Positions 1 to 8,534 of a stretch of 37,709 nt of DNA are shown piece by piece. The number at the start of each line of letters is the position of its first letter. Positions within the stretch are counted from its first letter, which is position 1. The DNA is taken from NCBI GenBank assembly GCA_035654775.1, contig DASRWB010000005.1, forward strand, positions 1 to 37,709. The letters are read 5' to 3'. A program made the position numbers and the translations under genes. This DNA comes from HKST-UBA85 sp035654775 (GTDB lineage Bacteria > Bacteroidota > Bacteroidia > Flavobacteriales > Flavobacteriaceae). Below the pieces are notes generated by a model. It searched no databases. It had not been told where the DNA came from and saw nothing but the letters and a program-made list of their open reading frames with translations.

Positions 1-1996
1 TCTTTCCGTTAATCTCTACTCCTGCTTCAAACGATTTTTTGGCATTGTCCCAGGCACCACCTGCATTGTTTTGGAAAATAGCCCACATCACACCACTTAC
101 ACAGACCCCTGCCATATAACCTCCCAAAGGCTCAGCACCAAATATAAATCCAATAATAATAGGAGTAATAATAGTGATAAGACCGGGAAGTATCATTTCT
201 TTAAGAGCTGCATTGGTAGAGATGGCTACGCATTTTCCATATTCGGGAGTTCCGGTTCCTTCCATAATTCCGGGAATTTCTCTAAACTGACGACGTACTT
301 CTTGTACCATTTGCATGGCAGCTTTTCCAACAGACTGCATGGCTAATGCCGAAAATACTACCGGAATCATACCACCTACAAACAAAGCGGCCAATACATC
401 GGCTCTAAAAATATTTATTCCGTCTATTCCGGTAAAGGTTACGTAAGCAGCAAATAAAGCTAATGCGGTTAAGGCTGCAGAAGCAATAGCAAAACCTTTA
501 CCAACAGCTGCTGTGGTATTTCCTACAGAATCTAAAATATCGGTACGTTCACGCACTTCAGGGTCCAGCTCACTCATTTCAGCAACTCCACCAGCATTAT
601 CAGCAATTGGACCAAAGGCATCAATAGCCAACTGCATGGCTGTTGTAGCCATCATAGCTGAAGCTGCCAATGCTACACCATAAAATCCGGCTAATTCATA
701 AGAACCATAGATAGCGGCAGCAAATAAAAGTACAGAGGCAAAAGTAGACTTCATCCCAACTGCCAGTCCGGCGATAATGTTTGTCGCGGCTCCTGTTGAA
801 CTGTTTTTTACAATGTCTAAAACCGGTTTTTTACCCAAACTGGTGTAATATGCTGTTACTACAGAAATTAATGCACCAACAGCCAACCCAATACAAGCTG
901 ACCAAAATACATTTATCGAAGGTATCGACTTATAACCTTCTCCAAAGAATTTCATTTGCATAGTTTCAGGTAACATCCAATCGATAAAGAACCAACTGGC
1001 AATCAAGGTTAAAATAATTGCGGTCCAGTTTCCTAAATCTAATGCTTTTTGAACTTGAGGTTCTTTCGCACTGTTGTCTTTTATTTTTACCAAGAATGTT
1101 CCCAATATAGATGCCAAAATTCCAAAACCGGCAATAACCACAGGCAGTAAAATTGGTCCCATATTGTTAAATGCGTCGGTAAAAGGTACTGTTGAAGACA
1201 TATCTTTAATCACGTAATTCCCCAATACCATGGCTGCCAAAACTGTAGCTACATAAGACCCAAACAAGTCGGCACCCATACCTGCTACATCGCCTACATT
1301 ATCACCTACGTTATCGGCAATAGTTGCCGGGTTACGCGGATCGTCTTCGGGAATTCCTGCTTCCACTTTACCAACTAAATCGGCACCTACATCAGCTGCT
1401 TTGGTATAAATACCACCACCAACACGAGCAAAAAGAGCAATTGATTCAGCTCCTAAAGAAAATCCGGCTAAAGTTTCTAATACAATAGTCATATTAGTAT
1501 AGAATGAACCTTCGTTGCCCATAAACTGTTCCACAAAGAACATAAAGAATAAACTTAACCCTAAAACGGCTAAACTGGCAACACCAAGACCCATTACAGT
1601 TCCACCTCCAAAAGAAACTTTAAGTGCTTGCGGCAAACTGGTTTTTGCAGCTTCGGCAGTACGTGCATTGGCTTCTGTAGCTATACGCATTCCTATGTTT
1701 CCGGCTAGTGCTGAAAAAATGGCACCAAATATAAACGCAGGAACTATCATCCAACTGGTTGTGTCAACTACCTGAGAAATCCCAAATAATGCCAAAGAAG
1801 CAATAATTACAAAAATTAATAATAAGCGATACTCGGCATTTAAAAAGGCTAAAGCTCCTTCTTTAATAGCTTTGGATATGCCTTGCATTTTTTCATTTCC
1901 GGGTGCTTGTTTTTTTACCCAAGCCATTTTTAGGAACATAAAAAAGAGTCCTAAAACCGCCAATACGATTGGCACAAAAATCATGTTTGATTCCAT
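1..1996 (-). CDS. hppA: Membrane-bound ion-pumping pyrophosphatase (3' end outside window)
   Basis: Couples hydrolysis of pyrophosphate to ion pumping across the inner membrane. I translated 665 codons from the ATG at 1996 (MESNMIFVPI). The reading frame stays open to the left edge, so the C-terminus is missing. Family hallmarks are visible: DVGADLVGKVE, the DDPRNPATIADNVGDNVGD block near residues 215-235, and GNTTAAVGKG near 492-501. The Ala pair at 496-497, where K+-independent enzymes carry Lys, points to the K+-dependent class. The ion-site residues are unusual: Glu184 occurs where Na+ pumps have Ser, and Gly246 where they have Glu (see findings). Many membrane segments are present. It lies downstream of the DUF5686 gene on the same strand but has its own promoter. 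Identity is near certain; the pumped ion is inferred. Confidence 0.96.
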   Translation of the reverse strand, partial: MESNMIFVPIVLAVLGLFFMFLKMAWVKKQAPGNEKMQGISKAIKEGALAFLNAEYRLLLIFVIIASLALFGISQVVDTTSWMIVPAFIFGAIFSALAGNIGMRIATEANARTAEAAKTSLPQALKVSFGGGTVMGLGVASLAVLGLSLFFMFFVEQFMGNEGSFYTNMTIVLETLAGFSLGAESIALFARVGGGIYTKAADVGADLVGKVEAGIPEDDPRNPATIADNVGDNVGDVAGMGADLFGSYVATVLAAMVLGNYVIKDMSSTVPFTDAFNNMGPILLPVVIAGFGILASILGTFLVKIKDNSAKEPQVQKALDLGNWTAIILTLIASWFFIDWMLPETMQMKFFGEGYKSIPSINVFWSACIGLAVGALISVVTAYYTSLGKKPVLDIVKNSSTGAATNIIAGLAVGMKSTFASVLLFAAAIYGSYELAGFYGVALAASAMMATTAMQLAIDAFGPIADNAGGVAEMSELDPEVRERTDILDSVGNTTAAVGKGFAIASAALTALALFAAYVTFTGIDGINIFRADVLAALFVGGMIPVVFSALAMQSVGKAAMQMVQEVRRQFREIPGIMEGTGTPEYGKCVAISTNAALKEMILPGLITIITPIIIGFIFGAEPLGGYMAGVCVSGVMWAIFQNNAGGAWDNAKKSFEAGVEINGK

Positions 1997-2023
1997 TGGT
2001 ATATGTTTAGTTTATTGCGACTG

Positions 2024-2057
2024 CAAAAGTAGTAAAATCCGTTAGAAATAAAAACAA
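2024..2057 (-). promoter_or_regulatory. Predicted hppA promoter
   Basis: On the minus strand TACTTTTG (2024-2031) matches the Bacteroidota -7 consensus TAnnTTTG. A TTG (-33 element) lies at 2055-2057 with a 23-nt spacer. Transcription would start about 20 nt upstream of the hppA ATG. The rest of the gap up to 2221 shows no gene and no clear terminator. Confidence 0.55.
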
Positions 2058-2221
2058 TATTCTTTTGTTACTCTTTTTGTCAAAACACGTCTAATTCACA
2101 AGCATTTGTTTACTTCAGAAAAAGCAATCAGTGATCCATTTCCTTTTTTATTTTCAGTAGGTTATCACAAATATCTTTTTAAGTACCTTTTTTATATTAT
2201 CGGGGAATTTTGTCAGTGTTT

Positions 2222-4717
2222 CTAAAAATAAAATCCAAAACTACCGGTAACTCCAAAGTGTCTTGCGTCAGGATTATTCAGGTAATTTCCTCTGAAGTTG
2301 AAGTCTATCCGCAGGATTTTAAAAATGTTTCCAATACCAAAACTGTATTCGTAATACACCTTGGTATCCGGAGCTATAAGCGGAATATTAGCCGGCTGGC
2401 TTAAGGTGCGGTTTTCGTCAGACAATTCGCCCCAAACTCCGCGTAAACTCACAATTTCTCTCCAATTAAGTTTTCGCAACCAAGGTATTCTGGAAAACAG
2501 GCGTCCGTTAAAGTTGTGTTCCAAGTGTAAAGTGGTATAAGTATCGGTTACAAATTCATAAAAATCCAATTGAGAAAAGGTGTTGTATATAGAAAAGTAC
2601 GACTGGTTACCGGGTATTACACTTAATAAACCTAAAGGCACTTCACCAAAAGTTTTTCCGGCTTCAACGGTTGATGTAAGGCGACCAAAACCTCCAATCT
2701 GCCAGGGCTGAATGTAAGACAATTGCAATTTGGTGTACTCAAAATCACTATTAAACATGCCCTGACTACCTTGGGTTACCTGAGCAAAAAGGCTGGGAAA
2801 ATTATCATTTGCATATTTACGTTCCACGCCGTAACCGGTCATTTTTCTGCCCGGAAAATAGCCTACAGAAAATGCCGTTTCGTATTGTTTGATTTTAGAA
2901 GAAATACCTGAATCAGAACTTGAGTCTATATAATCCAGACTAAAGGTATTTGAAGCCGACTCCAATGTTCGATAGCTTCCGTTAAGTCTGAATTCTAAAT
3001 TTTTAACCGGTTCTATTTCCAGGCCTAAAGTGGTTAAATTGATACTGGTAAGTTTATCGTTTGGCGCGGTATTGAATACTGCTGACGAGGCAAAACTTCG
3101 ACCTAAAACATCTGTAGAAGTTGTAAGATTTGCTCCTACTTGTTCCACATCACGCCGGTTTCCTCCGGAAATAATAAGTCGGTTTTTTTTGTTTAACAGC
3201 CATTTTCCTGAAATGCCGTATTTAAACTTATTGTCTCTAAAACCGTAGGCAAGAAACCCTTCTATTCGCCACAAATCGTTTGGTCCGAAATAGGTTCGTC
3301 CGCCGGTTCTAAGACGTACACCTTCTACTTCATTAAAACCAAAAGTAGAAAAAATAGGCCCGTAATCCAGATTGAGTCTGTCAAATTCGATGTATCCGGA
3401 CGCCAGAATACTACCTAAATTGTAGAGTCTTTTAAATTTACGAACGGTTTTAAGGGTGTCGAGCATTTTATAAACGCCTTTTTCGTCTTTGTTTAAGGCT
3501 TCCATACGATGAGTTTCCCAAAAGGTATCATCTTTGTTGTAAATGGCTTGGTCATAATCAAAAACCTGTTCGTTATAAAAGTCTTTTTCTTTGGGAATAT
3601 CAAACTTATAGTTATCGTAAAGAGTTGTTCTTTTTCCGTAAATTCCTCTTGATTTTTCTTTTTTATCCAATGCAAAATCAGACATAAAATAGTCGCGCTT
3701 TATCAGAAACACGGAATCGTTAAGCACTTCAAACTCTTGTTCTATATAAATTTCTTTTACCCAGTTGATGTTTGCACTTTTCGAAGCTTGTAGAGTAATT
3801 TCTTTTATGGCATAGGTAGAGTCGTTTACCCAAAAATTGCCTTTAAAAGTAAGTTCGTTTTTTCTGCGTGGATAGTAAATAATATTATAGCACCATTTAC
3901 GGTCTACAAAAGCACTGTCAGACAGTACATAGTTGTATGTATTTATACCAGTTCTGGACAGCGGACTCACAAAACTTTTGTCAAAAAACTTGAGGTAGTT
4001 GTTGTAAATATCAAAGTCTGAATACAGGTCATTTACAAAGTCTATAATGATTTGATTGTTGCTGAATCCGGAGTTTTTGTTTCCTTTTAAAATTTCGCGT
4101 TCTTTTCCGGTACTGTTATCTCCATATACTTCACTTACGGCCTCGTTGAGAAACATTGGCAAATAGGTTTTTCCTGTAACATGAGAAGTATCTACTTGAT
4201 TAAATACAAACTCCATTCCTTTGAAGAGTTTACTTTGTATTAATGTACTGTCTATGGTGTTCAGGTCAAATTCTACTTTTTCGTATTTATCGTATTGGTA
4301 TTGGTTGAATTTTCGCAAACCGTTTTTGCGTTTGTTCTCCCATATTTTTCTAAGGATATCAATAGCCGGATTGTTTTTTTTGGGTTGTTTTCCGGTAGCA
4401 ATTACTACGGCATCCAGTTGTTCTGTTTCTTCTTCCAGTATAATGTTCAAATTGAAATCTATGCGATTTTTTAGTGAAATCTCTCTTGTTTTATACCCAA
4501 GAAATGAAACCGTAATGGTATCCCAAGTTTTTTTGGATTCAATATAAAATTTACCGTTTTCGTTGGTTATTGTTCCTTCTGATGAACCCTTAAAAATAAC
4601 GTTGGCATAGGCTACAGGTTCATTTTTAGTGTCCAGTACATAGCCTCCAATTTTGGTTTGACTATAAGCCGAACCGCAAATAAGCAAAAGGACACTAAGT
4701 AATTTAAGGTGTTTCAT
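2222..4717 (-). CDS. DUF5686 / carboxypeptidase-regulatory-like outer-membrane protein
   Basis: 831 residues from the ATG at 4717. A further 6 in-frame codons reach a GTG at 4735, but that start lies inside a terminator hairpin, so 4717 is preferred. Residues 1-19 form a signal peptide ending SAYSQ. Residues about 21-95 are a CarboxypepD-reg-like beta domain (GYVLDTKNEPVAYANVIF..GFLGYK type). The rest is a DUF5686-type region whose aromatic, strand-rich C-terminus ends GSFGFYF, with the terminal Phe typical of outer-membrane barrels. The family is widespread in Bacteroidota and has no firmly assigned function; export or assembly at the outer membrane is only a guess. It follows pdhB on the same strand. 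Confidence 0.85.
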   Translation of the reverse strand: MKHLKLLSVLLLICGSAYSQTKIGGYVLDTKNEPVAYANVIFKGSSEGTITNENGKFYIESKKTWDTITVSFLGYKTREISLKNRIDFNLNIILEEETEQLDAVVIATGKQPKKNNPAIDILRKIWENKRKNGLRKFNQYQYDKYEKVEFDLNTIDSTLIQSKLFKGMEFVFNQVDTSHVTGKTYLPMFLNEAVSEVYGDNSTGKEREILKGNKNSGFSNNQIIIDFVNDLYSDFDIYNNYLKFFDKSFVSPLSRTGINTYNYVLSDSAFVDRKWCYNIIYYPRRKNELTFKGNFWVNDSTYAIKEITLQASKSANINWVKEIYIEQEFEVLNDSVFLIKRDYFMSDFALDKKEKSRGIYGKRTTLYDNYKFDIPKEKDFYNEQVFDYDQAIYNKDDTFWETHRMEALNKDEKGVYKMLDTLKTVRKFKRLYNLGSILASGYIEFDRLNLDYGPIFSTFGFNEVEGVRLRTGGRTYFGPNDLWRIEGFLAYGFRDNKFKYGISGKWLLNKKNRLIISGGNRRDVEQVGANLTTSTDVLGRSFASSAVFNTAPNDKLTSINLTTLGLEIEPVKNLEFRLNGSYRTLESASNTFSLDYIDSSSDSGISSKIKQYETAFSVGYFPGRKMTGYGVERKYANDNFPSLFAQVTQGSQGMFNSDFEYTKLQLSYIQPWQIGGFGRLTSTVEAGKTFGEVPLGLLSVIPGNQSYFSIYNTFSQLDFYEFVTDTYTTLHLEHNFNGRLFSRIPWLRKLNWREIVSLRGVWGELSDENRTLSQPANIPLIAPDTKVYYEYSFGIGNIFKILRIDFNFRGNYLNNPDARHFGVTGSFGFYF

Positions 4718-4722
4718 AGGAC

Positions 4723-4758
4723 AAAAAAACTTCACCAGTATACAGACTAATGAAGTTT
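4723..4758 (-). terminator. Rho-independent terminator after pdhB
   Basis: On the minus strand a 13-bp stem (4746-4758 paired with 4727-4739, two G-U pairs, 6-nt loop 4740-4745) runs into an uninterrupted T tract. It begins 29 nt after the pdhB stop. The T tract ends only 5 nt before the ATG of the DUF5686 gene, so it could also act as an attenuator for that gene. Confidence 0.75.
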
Positions 4759-4786
4759 ACATAATGTAAAATTATATTTTGTTTTT

Positions 4787-5764
4787 TTATTTGTATAGTA
4801 CTTTTTTTACCGCTTTTATTACGTCATTACTGTTTGGCAACCATTCTTCAAGCAATACAGGTGAGTATGGTGCCGGTGTATCGGCCGTATTGATTTTTAC
4901 TATAGGTGCATCCAGATAGTCAAAAGCCTTAGCCTGCACTTGGTAGGTGATTTCAGTTGCTACATTACCGAATGGCCAAGCTTCTTCCAGGATAACCAAG
5001 CGGTTGGTTTTCTTGACTGAATCCAAAATGGTTTTATGGTCCATCGGGCGAACAGTGCGTAGGTCAATAATTTCACAAGAAATTCCTTCTTTTTCCAGTG
5101 CGTCTGCAGCAGTGTAAGCTTCCTTGATAATTTTACCAAAAGAGACAATAGTCACATCGGTTCCTTCTCTTTTTATATCGGCTACTCCAATAGGAATTAA
5201 GTATTCACCTTCAGGAACTTCACCCTTGTCGCCATACATTTGTTCACTTTCCATAAAAATAACGGGGTCGTCATCGCGAATAGCCGATTTTAGCAAACCT
5301 TTGGCATCAGCAGGATTGGAAGGTACAATTACTTTTAACCCCGGTGTATTGGCATACCAACTTTCAAATGCCTGAGAATGTGTAGCTGCCAGTTGACCCG
5401 CCGAAGCGGTTGGCCCACGGAATACAATAGGGCATTTAAACTGCCCACCGGACATTTGGCGTATTTTGGCCGCATTGTTAATGATTTGGTCAATTCCTAC
5501 TAGAGAAAAATTGAAGGTCATAAACTCAATGATAGGTCTACAACCGGTCATGGCAGAACCCACACCTATCCCGGCAAAACCCAATTCTGCAATTGGTGTG
5601 TCGATTACACGTTTAGCTCCAAACTCGTCCAACATGCCTTTAGAAGCTTTGTATGCTCCATTATATTCAGCTACTTCTTCACCCATCAAGTAAATGCTTT
5701 CATCACGACGCATTTCTTCGCTCATGGCTTCAGCTATAGCTTCTCTAAATTGAATTGTTTTCAT
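4787..5764 (-). CDS. pdhB: Pyruvate dehydrogenase E1 component, beta subunit
   Basis: 325 residues starting MKTIQFREAIAEAM. An upstream in-frame TTG (5788) is rejected because it overlaps the predicted promoter. It is the beta half of the thiamine-diphosphate-dependent alpha2beta2 E1 enzyme that decarboxylates pyruvate. Diagnostic segments are MGEEVAEYNGAYKASKGM, the IDTPIAELGFAGIGVGSAMTGCRPIIEFM region near residues 50-80, and the transketolase C-terminal domain with IIDLRTVRPMD. Branched-chain 2-oxoacid dehydrogenase beta subunits are close relatives, but overall similarity favours PDH. The alpha subunit is not adjacent in this window, so the E1 genes are split, as is common in Flavobacteriia. 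A strong terminator follows. Confidence 0.93.
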   Translation of the reverse strand: MKTIQFREAIAEAMSEEMRRDESIYLMGEEVAEYNGAYKASKGMLDEFGAKRVIDTPIAELGFAGIGVGSAMTGCRPIIEFMTFNFSLVGIDQIINNAAKIRQMSGGQFKCPIVFRGPTASAGQLAATHSQAFESWYANTPGLKVIVPSNPADAKGLLKSAIRDDDPVIFMESEQMYGDKGEVPEGEYLIPIGVADIKREGTDVTIVSFGKIIKEAYTAADALEKEGISCEIIDLRTVRPMDHKTILDSVKKTNRLVILEEAWPFGNVATEITYQVQAKAFDYLDAPIVKINTADTPAPYSPVLLEEWLPNSNDVIKAVKKVLYK

Positions 5765-5785
5765 ATCTATTTCCGTATGGGGTAG

Positions 5786-5818
5786 CAAAAATAGTAATTA
5801 TTGCCAATAAAATTGCAA
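5786..5818 (-). promoter_or_regulatory. Predicted pdhB promoter
   Basis: TATTTTTG (5786-5793, minus strand) matches TAnnTTTG. TTG at 5816-5818 lies 22 nt further upstream. The start of transcription would be about 15-18 nt before the pdhB ATG. Confidence 0.55.
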
Positions 5819-6065
5819 GATTTTTAATGGAATAAAACTTCGCATCTTTTAGGGTTTGCCATCGTATATAAAAGTGAACCCTCACATTCCCTTAAAGACC
5901 TGTTTTTTTAAAACATTTACTATGCACGCATAGCAACTATTACGAATAAAAATGCTACCTTCGTAACCTGAAAAAATAAGTGTCTATTTTTGCCATCATT
6001 TTTTAAACTTTTATAAAAAATGATTTTTTCAAATTATAAATCATTAAACAAATACCCTTTTAACA
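5819..6065. other. Divergent intergenic region pdhB / etfB
   Basis: No gene is seen here. It contains a 14-bp near-perfect palindrome, CTATGC-AC-GCATAG (5920-5933). A TAnnTTTG-like element, TATTTTTG, lies at 5985-5992 on the plus strand and could be the etfBA promoter, although no good TTG partner is present. An 8-bp inverted repeat (AATGATTT 6019-6026 / AAATCATT 6038-6045) lies in the presumed etfB leader. Confidence 0.4.
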
Positions 6066-6812
6066 ATGAAAATATTAGTTTGTATAAGCCATGTGCCGGA
6101 TACAACCTCAAAAATCAATTTCACCAACGGCGATAGTCAATTTGACACCAACGGCGTACAGTTTGTAATTAATCCTAACGATGAGTTTGGATTGACACGT
6201 GCCATGTGGTTCAAGGAAAAACAAGGTGCAACCGTAGATGTAGTGAATGTAGGTGGTCCGGAAACCGAGCCTACTTTAAGAAAAGCACTAGCCATAGGTG
6301 CAGATGCGGCCATTCGAGTAAATACAAATCCCACAGATGGTTCTAGCGTAGCTAAACAATTGGTTAAAGTTGTTCAAGATGGCGGTTATGATTTAGTTAT
6401 AGCCGGTCGTGAATCCATTGACTACAACGGCGGTATGGTACCAGGCATGCTGGCGGGCTTATTAGATGTTAACTTCGTAACTAACTGTATTGGCTTGGAA
6501 ATAGATGGAACTGCAGTTAAAGCCGTGAGAGAAATTGACGGCGGTAAAGAAACCGTTTCTACCTCACTTCCTTTGGTGATTGGCGGTCAAAAAGGATTGG
6601 TAGAAGAAAGTGATCTTCGTATTCCCAATATGAGAGGAATTATGATGGCACGCCAAAAACCACTAAATGTATTGGACCCTGTAACTACTGAAAACGAAAC
6701 CTCTTCGGTTTCATTTGAAAAACCAGCTCCTAAAGGCGAAGTGAAATTAGTAGATCCGGACAATTTAGACCAACTTATTAACCTGCTTCACAACGAAGCC
6801 AAAGTAATTTAA
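6066..6812 (+). CDS. etfB: Electron transfer flavoprotein, beta subunit
   Basis: 248 residues, the usual length for EtfB. Together with EtfA it accepts electrons from acyl-CoA and related dehydrogenases and passes them to ETF:quinone oxidoreductase. The N-terminus MKILVCISHVPDTTSKI, the central AIRVNTNP segment and the signature VREIDGGKETVSTSLPLVIG near residues 158-177 are characteristic, as is the late LRIPNMRGIMMARQKP. It is followed after 12 nt by etfA, so the pair is co-transcribed and co-translated in the usual beta-alpha order. Confidence 0.96.
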   Translation: MKILVCISHVPDTTSKINFTNGDSQFDTNGVQFVINPNDEFGLTRAMWFKEKQGATVDVVNVGGPETEPTLRKALAIGADAAIRVNTNPTDGSSVAKQLVKVVQDGGYDLVIAGRESIDYNGGMVPGMLAGLLDVNFVTNCIGLEIDGTAVKAVREIDGGKETVSTSLPLVIGGQKGLVEESDLRIPNMRGIMMARQKPLNVLDPVTTENETSSVSFEKPAPKGEVKLVDPDNLDQLINLLHNEAKVI

Positions 6813-6824
6813 AAAAACATCTTT

Positions 6825-7787
6825 ATGTCAGTTTTAGTATATACCGAATCAGAGAAAGGAAAATTCAAAAAAGTAGCCTTAGAAGCCGCTTCCTATGCAA
6901 AAGCCATAGCCTCCAAACTAGGTACCACGGTAACCGCAATTACTATTAATGCTGAAAACACTTCTGTTTTGAGTAATTATGGTGTAGATAAAGTATTAGA
7001 AGTATCTCAATCAACTTTAGAAAACTTCAATGCTAAAATATATGCCGACATTATAAAACAAGCCGCCGAAAAAGAAGGAAGTCAAGTTGTAGTTGTAAGC
7101 TCTAGCGCTGACAGCAAATATCTGGCTCCCTTATTGGCCGTTGGCTTAAATGCCGGCTACGCATCGAATGTGGTGGCTGAGCCTAGTAATCTTTCTCCAT
7201 TTACTGTTAAACGATCAGCATTTACCAATAAAGCTTTTGAAATGGCTGCTATACATACAGCTGTTAAAATTGTAGGACTTTCTAAAAATTCATTTGGATT
7301 AAAAGAACAACCCGCAACTATGAGTAGTGAAACATTTTCTCCAACTCTTATATCTTCCGGGATTACTGTGGATAGTATAGACAAAGTAACCGGAAAAGTA
7401 ACTATTGCCGATGCTGAAATTGTAGTTTCCGGTGGTCGCGGATTAAAAGGCCCTGAAAACTGGGGTATTGTTGAAGATTTGGCAAACGTGTTGGGTGCTG
7501 CTACTGCCTGTTCAAAACCCGTAAGTGATTTGGGCTGGAGGCCACACAGTGAACATGTTGGACAAACCGGAAAACCCGTAGCTTCAAATCTGTATATAGC
7601 CATTGGAATATCCGGAGCAATACAGCATTTGGCCGGTATTAACGCCTCGAAAGTAAAAGTGGTTATCAACACCGATCCCGAAGCGCCTTTCTTTAAAGCT
7701 GCAGACTACGGTGTAGTTGGTGATGCCTTTGAAGTAGTGCCTAAACTTACTGAAAAATTAAAAGAATTTAAAGCACAAAACGCATAA
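6825..7787 (+). CDS. etfA: Electron transfer flavoprotein, alpha subunit
   Basis: 320 residues. The C-terminal FAD-binding domain is clear: GGRGLKGPENWGIVEDLA near residues 203-220, then ACSKPVSDLGW, HVGQTGK, and IAIGISGAIQHLAGI near 262-276. The N-terminal half is the ETF alpha/beta Rossmann-like domain. It forms the heterodimer with the EtfB encoded 12 nt upstream and feeds electrons into the respiratory chain. No terminator with a U tract follows; a hairpin without a T tail lies at 7814-7841. Confidence 0.96.
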   Translation: MSVLVYTESEKGKFKKVALEAASYAKAIASKLGTTVTAITINAENTSVLSNYGVDKVLEVSQSTLENFNAKIYADIIKQAAEKEGSQVVVVSSSADSKYLAPLLAVGLNAGYASNVVAEPSNLSPFTVKRSAFTNKAFEMAAIHTAVKIVGLSKNSFGLKEQPATMSSETFSPTLISSGITVDSIDKVTGKVTIADAEIVVSGGRGLKGPENWGIVEDLANVLGAATACSKPVSDLGWRPHSEHVGQTGKPVASNLYIAIGISGAIQHLAGINASKVKVVINTDPEAPFFKAADYGVVGDAFEVVPKLTEKLKEFKAQNA

Positions 7788-7813
7788 TTTTAGTACCTTG
7801 TAGTTGTTATGAA

Positions 7814-7841
7814 CACTGTTTTGAAATTTAAAAAAACAGTG
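7814..7841. repeat. Inverted repeat between etfA and the nuclease gene
   Basis: CACTGTTTT (7814-7822) pairs with AAAACAGTG (7833-7841) around a 10-nt loop. No T run follows on either strand, so a standard intrinsic terminator is unlikely. It may be an operator or an mRNA-end structure. Confidence 0.45.
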
Positions 7842-7907
7842 AAGCTTAAAATAATGACTGCAAGTTTTGGTAAAGTCCCAATTTAAACAGTCTTTTGTGT
7901 TTAGAAT

Positions 7908-8522
7908 ATGAGTTTAGTACGATTAAATATTAAGGGGATTTCTTATAGCCAAACCCAGAACGGTGCTTATGCCCTGATTCTTAACGAAGTTGACGGCGAC
8001 AGAAAACTACCCATAGTAATTGGCGCCTTTGAAGCACAGTCCATAGCCATTGCCCTAGAGAAAGAAATCCGACCACCAAGACCACTTACCCACGATCTTT
8101 TCAAAAATTTCGCAGACCGGTTTGACATTGTAGTTAAACAGGTCATTATTCATAAACTGGTTGATGGTGTTTTTTATTCCAGTCTTATTTGCGAGCGTGA
8201 TAAAATTGAAGAAATTATTGATGCACGAACCAGCGATGCCATTGCTTTGGCATTGAGGTTTGATGCTCCTATTTTCACCTACAAAAATATTCTTGACAAA
8301 GCCGGAATCTATTTTAAAGTTAACCCTAAACAAGATGAAGAAAATCCGGAAGACAGCGTTTTGGTTGATGATGTTTTAGCAGAAAAAGTAGAAACATCTC
8401 AGGAGCAAGAAAACTACAAAAACAAAACCCTAGAGCAACTCCATCAGCTTTTAGAAGAAGCGGTAGCCAATGAAGATTATGAAAAAGCGGCAAAAATAAG
8501 AGACGAAATTTCCAAACGCTAA
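7908..8522 (+). CDS. Bifunctional nuclease (DUF151) with C-terminal UVR motif
   Basis: 204 residues. Residues about 1-135 are a BFN/DUF151 domain, with LPIVIGAFEAQSIAIALE near residues 34-51 and SDAIALALRFDAPIF near 103-117. Residues about 165-204 form a UvrB/UvrC-type UVR motif (LHQLLEEAVANEDYEKAAKI). Relatives have been described as DNases/RNases or as proteins of unknown role; the UVR motif suggests protein-protein contact. The gene ends 12 nt before the nucleoside transporter, so the two probably form an operon. Confidence 0.88.
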   Translation: MSLVRLNIKGISYSQTQNGAYALILNEVDGDRKLPIVIGAFEAQSIAIALEKEIRPPRPLTHDLFKNFADRFDIVVKQVIIHKLVDGVFYSSLICERDKIEEIIDARTSDAIALALRFDAPIFTYKNILDKAGIYFKVNPKQDEENPEDSVLVDDVLAEKVETSQEQENYKNKTLEQLHQLLEEAVANEDYEKAAKIRDEISKR

Positions 8523-8534
8523 ACCCGCCACCTT

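Noticed and set aside
1..1996. Frameshift in hppA, suspected because no stop is seen in the window
   Set aside because: Codon-by-codon reading of the minus strand from 1996 to about 480 stays in frame with all family motifs in order. The missing stop is simply beyond the left edge.
7814..7841. Intrinsic terminator after etfA
   Set aside because: The hairpin is perfect but no T run follows it on either strand.
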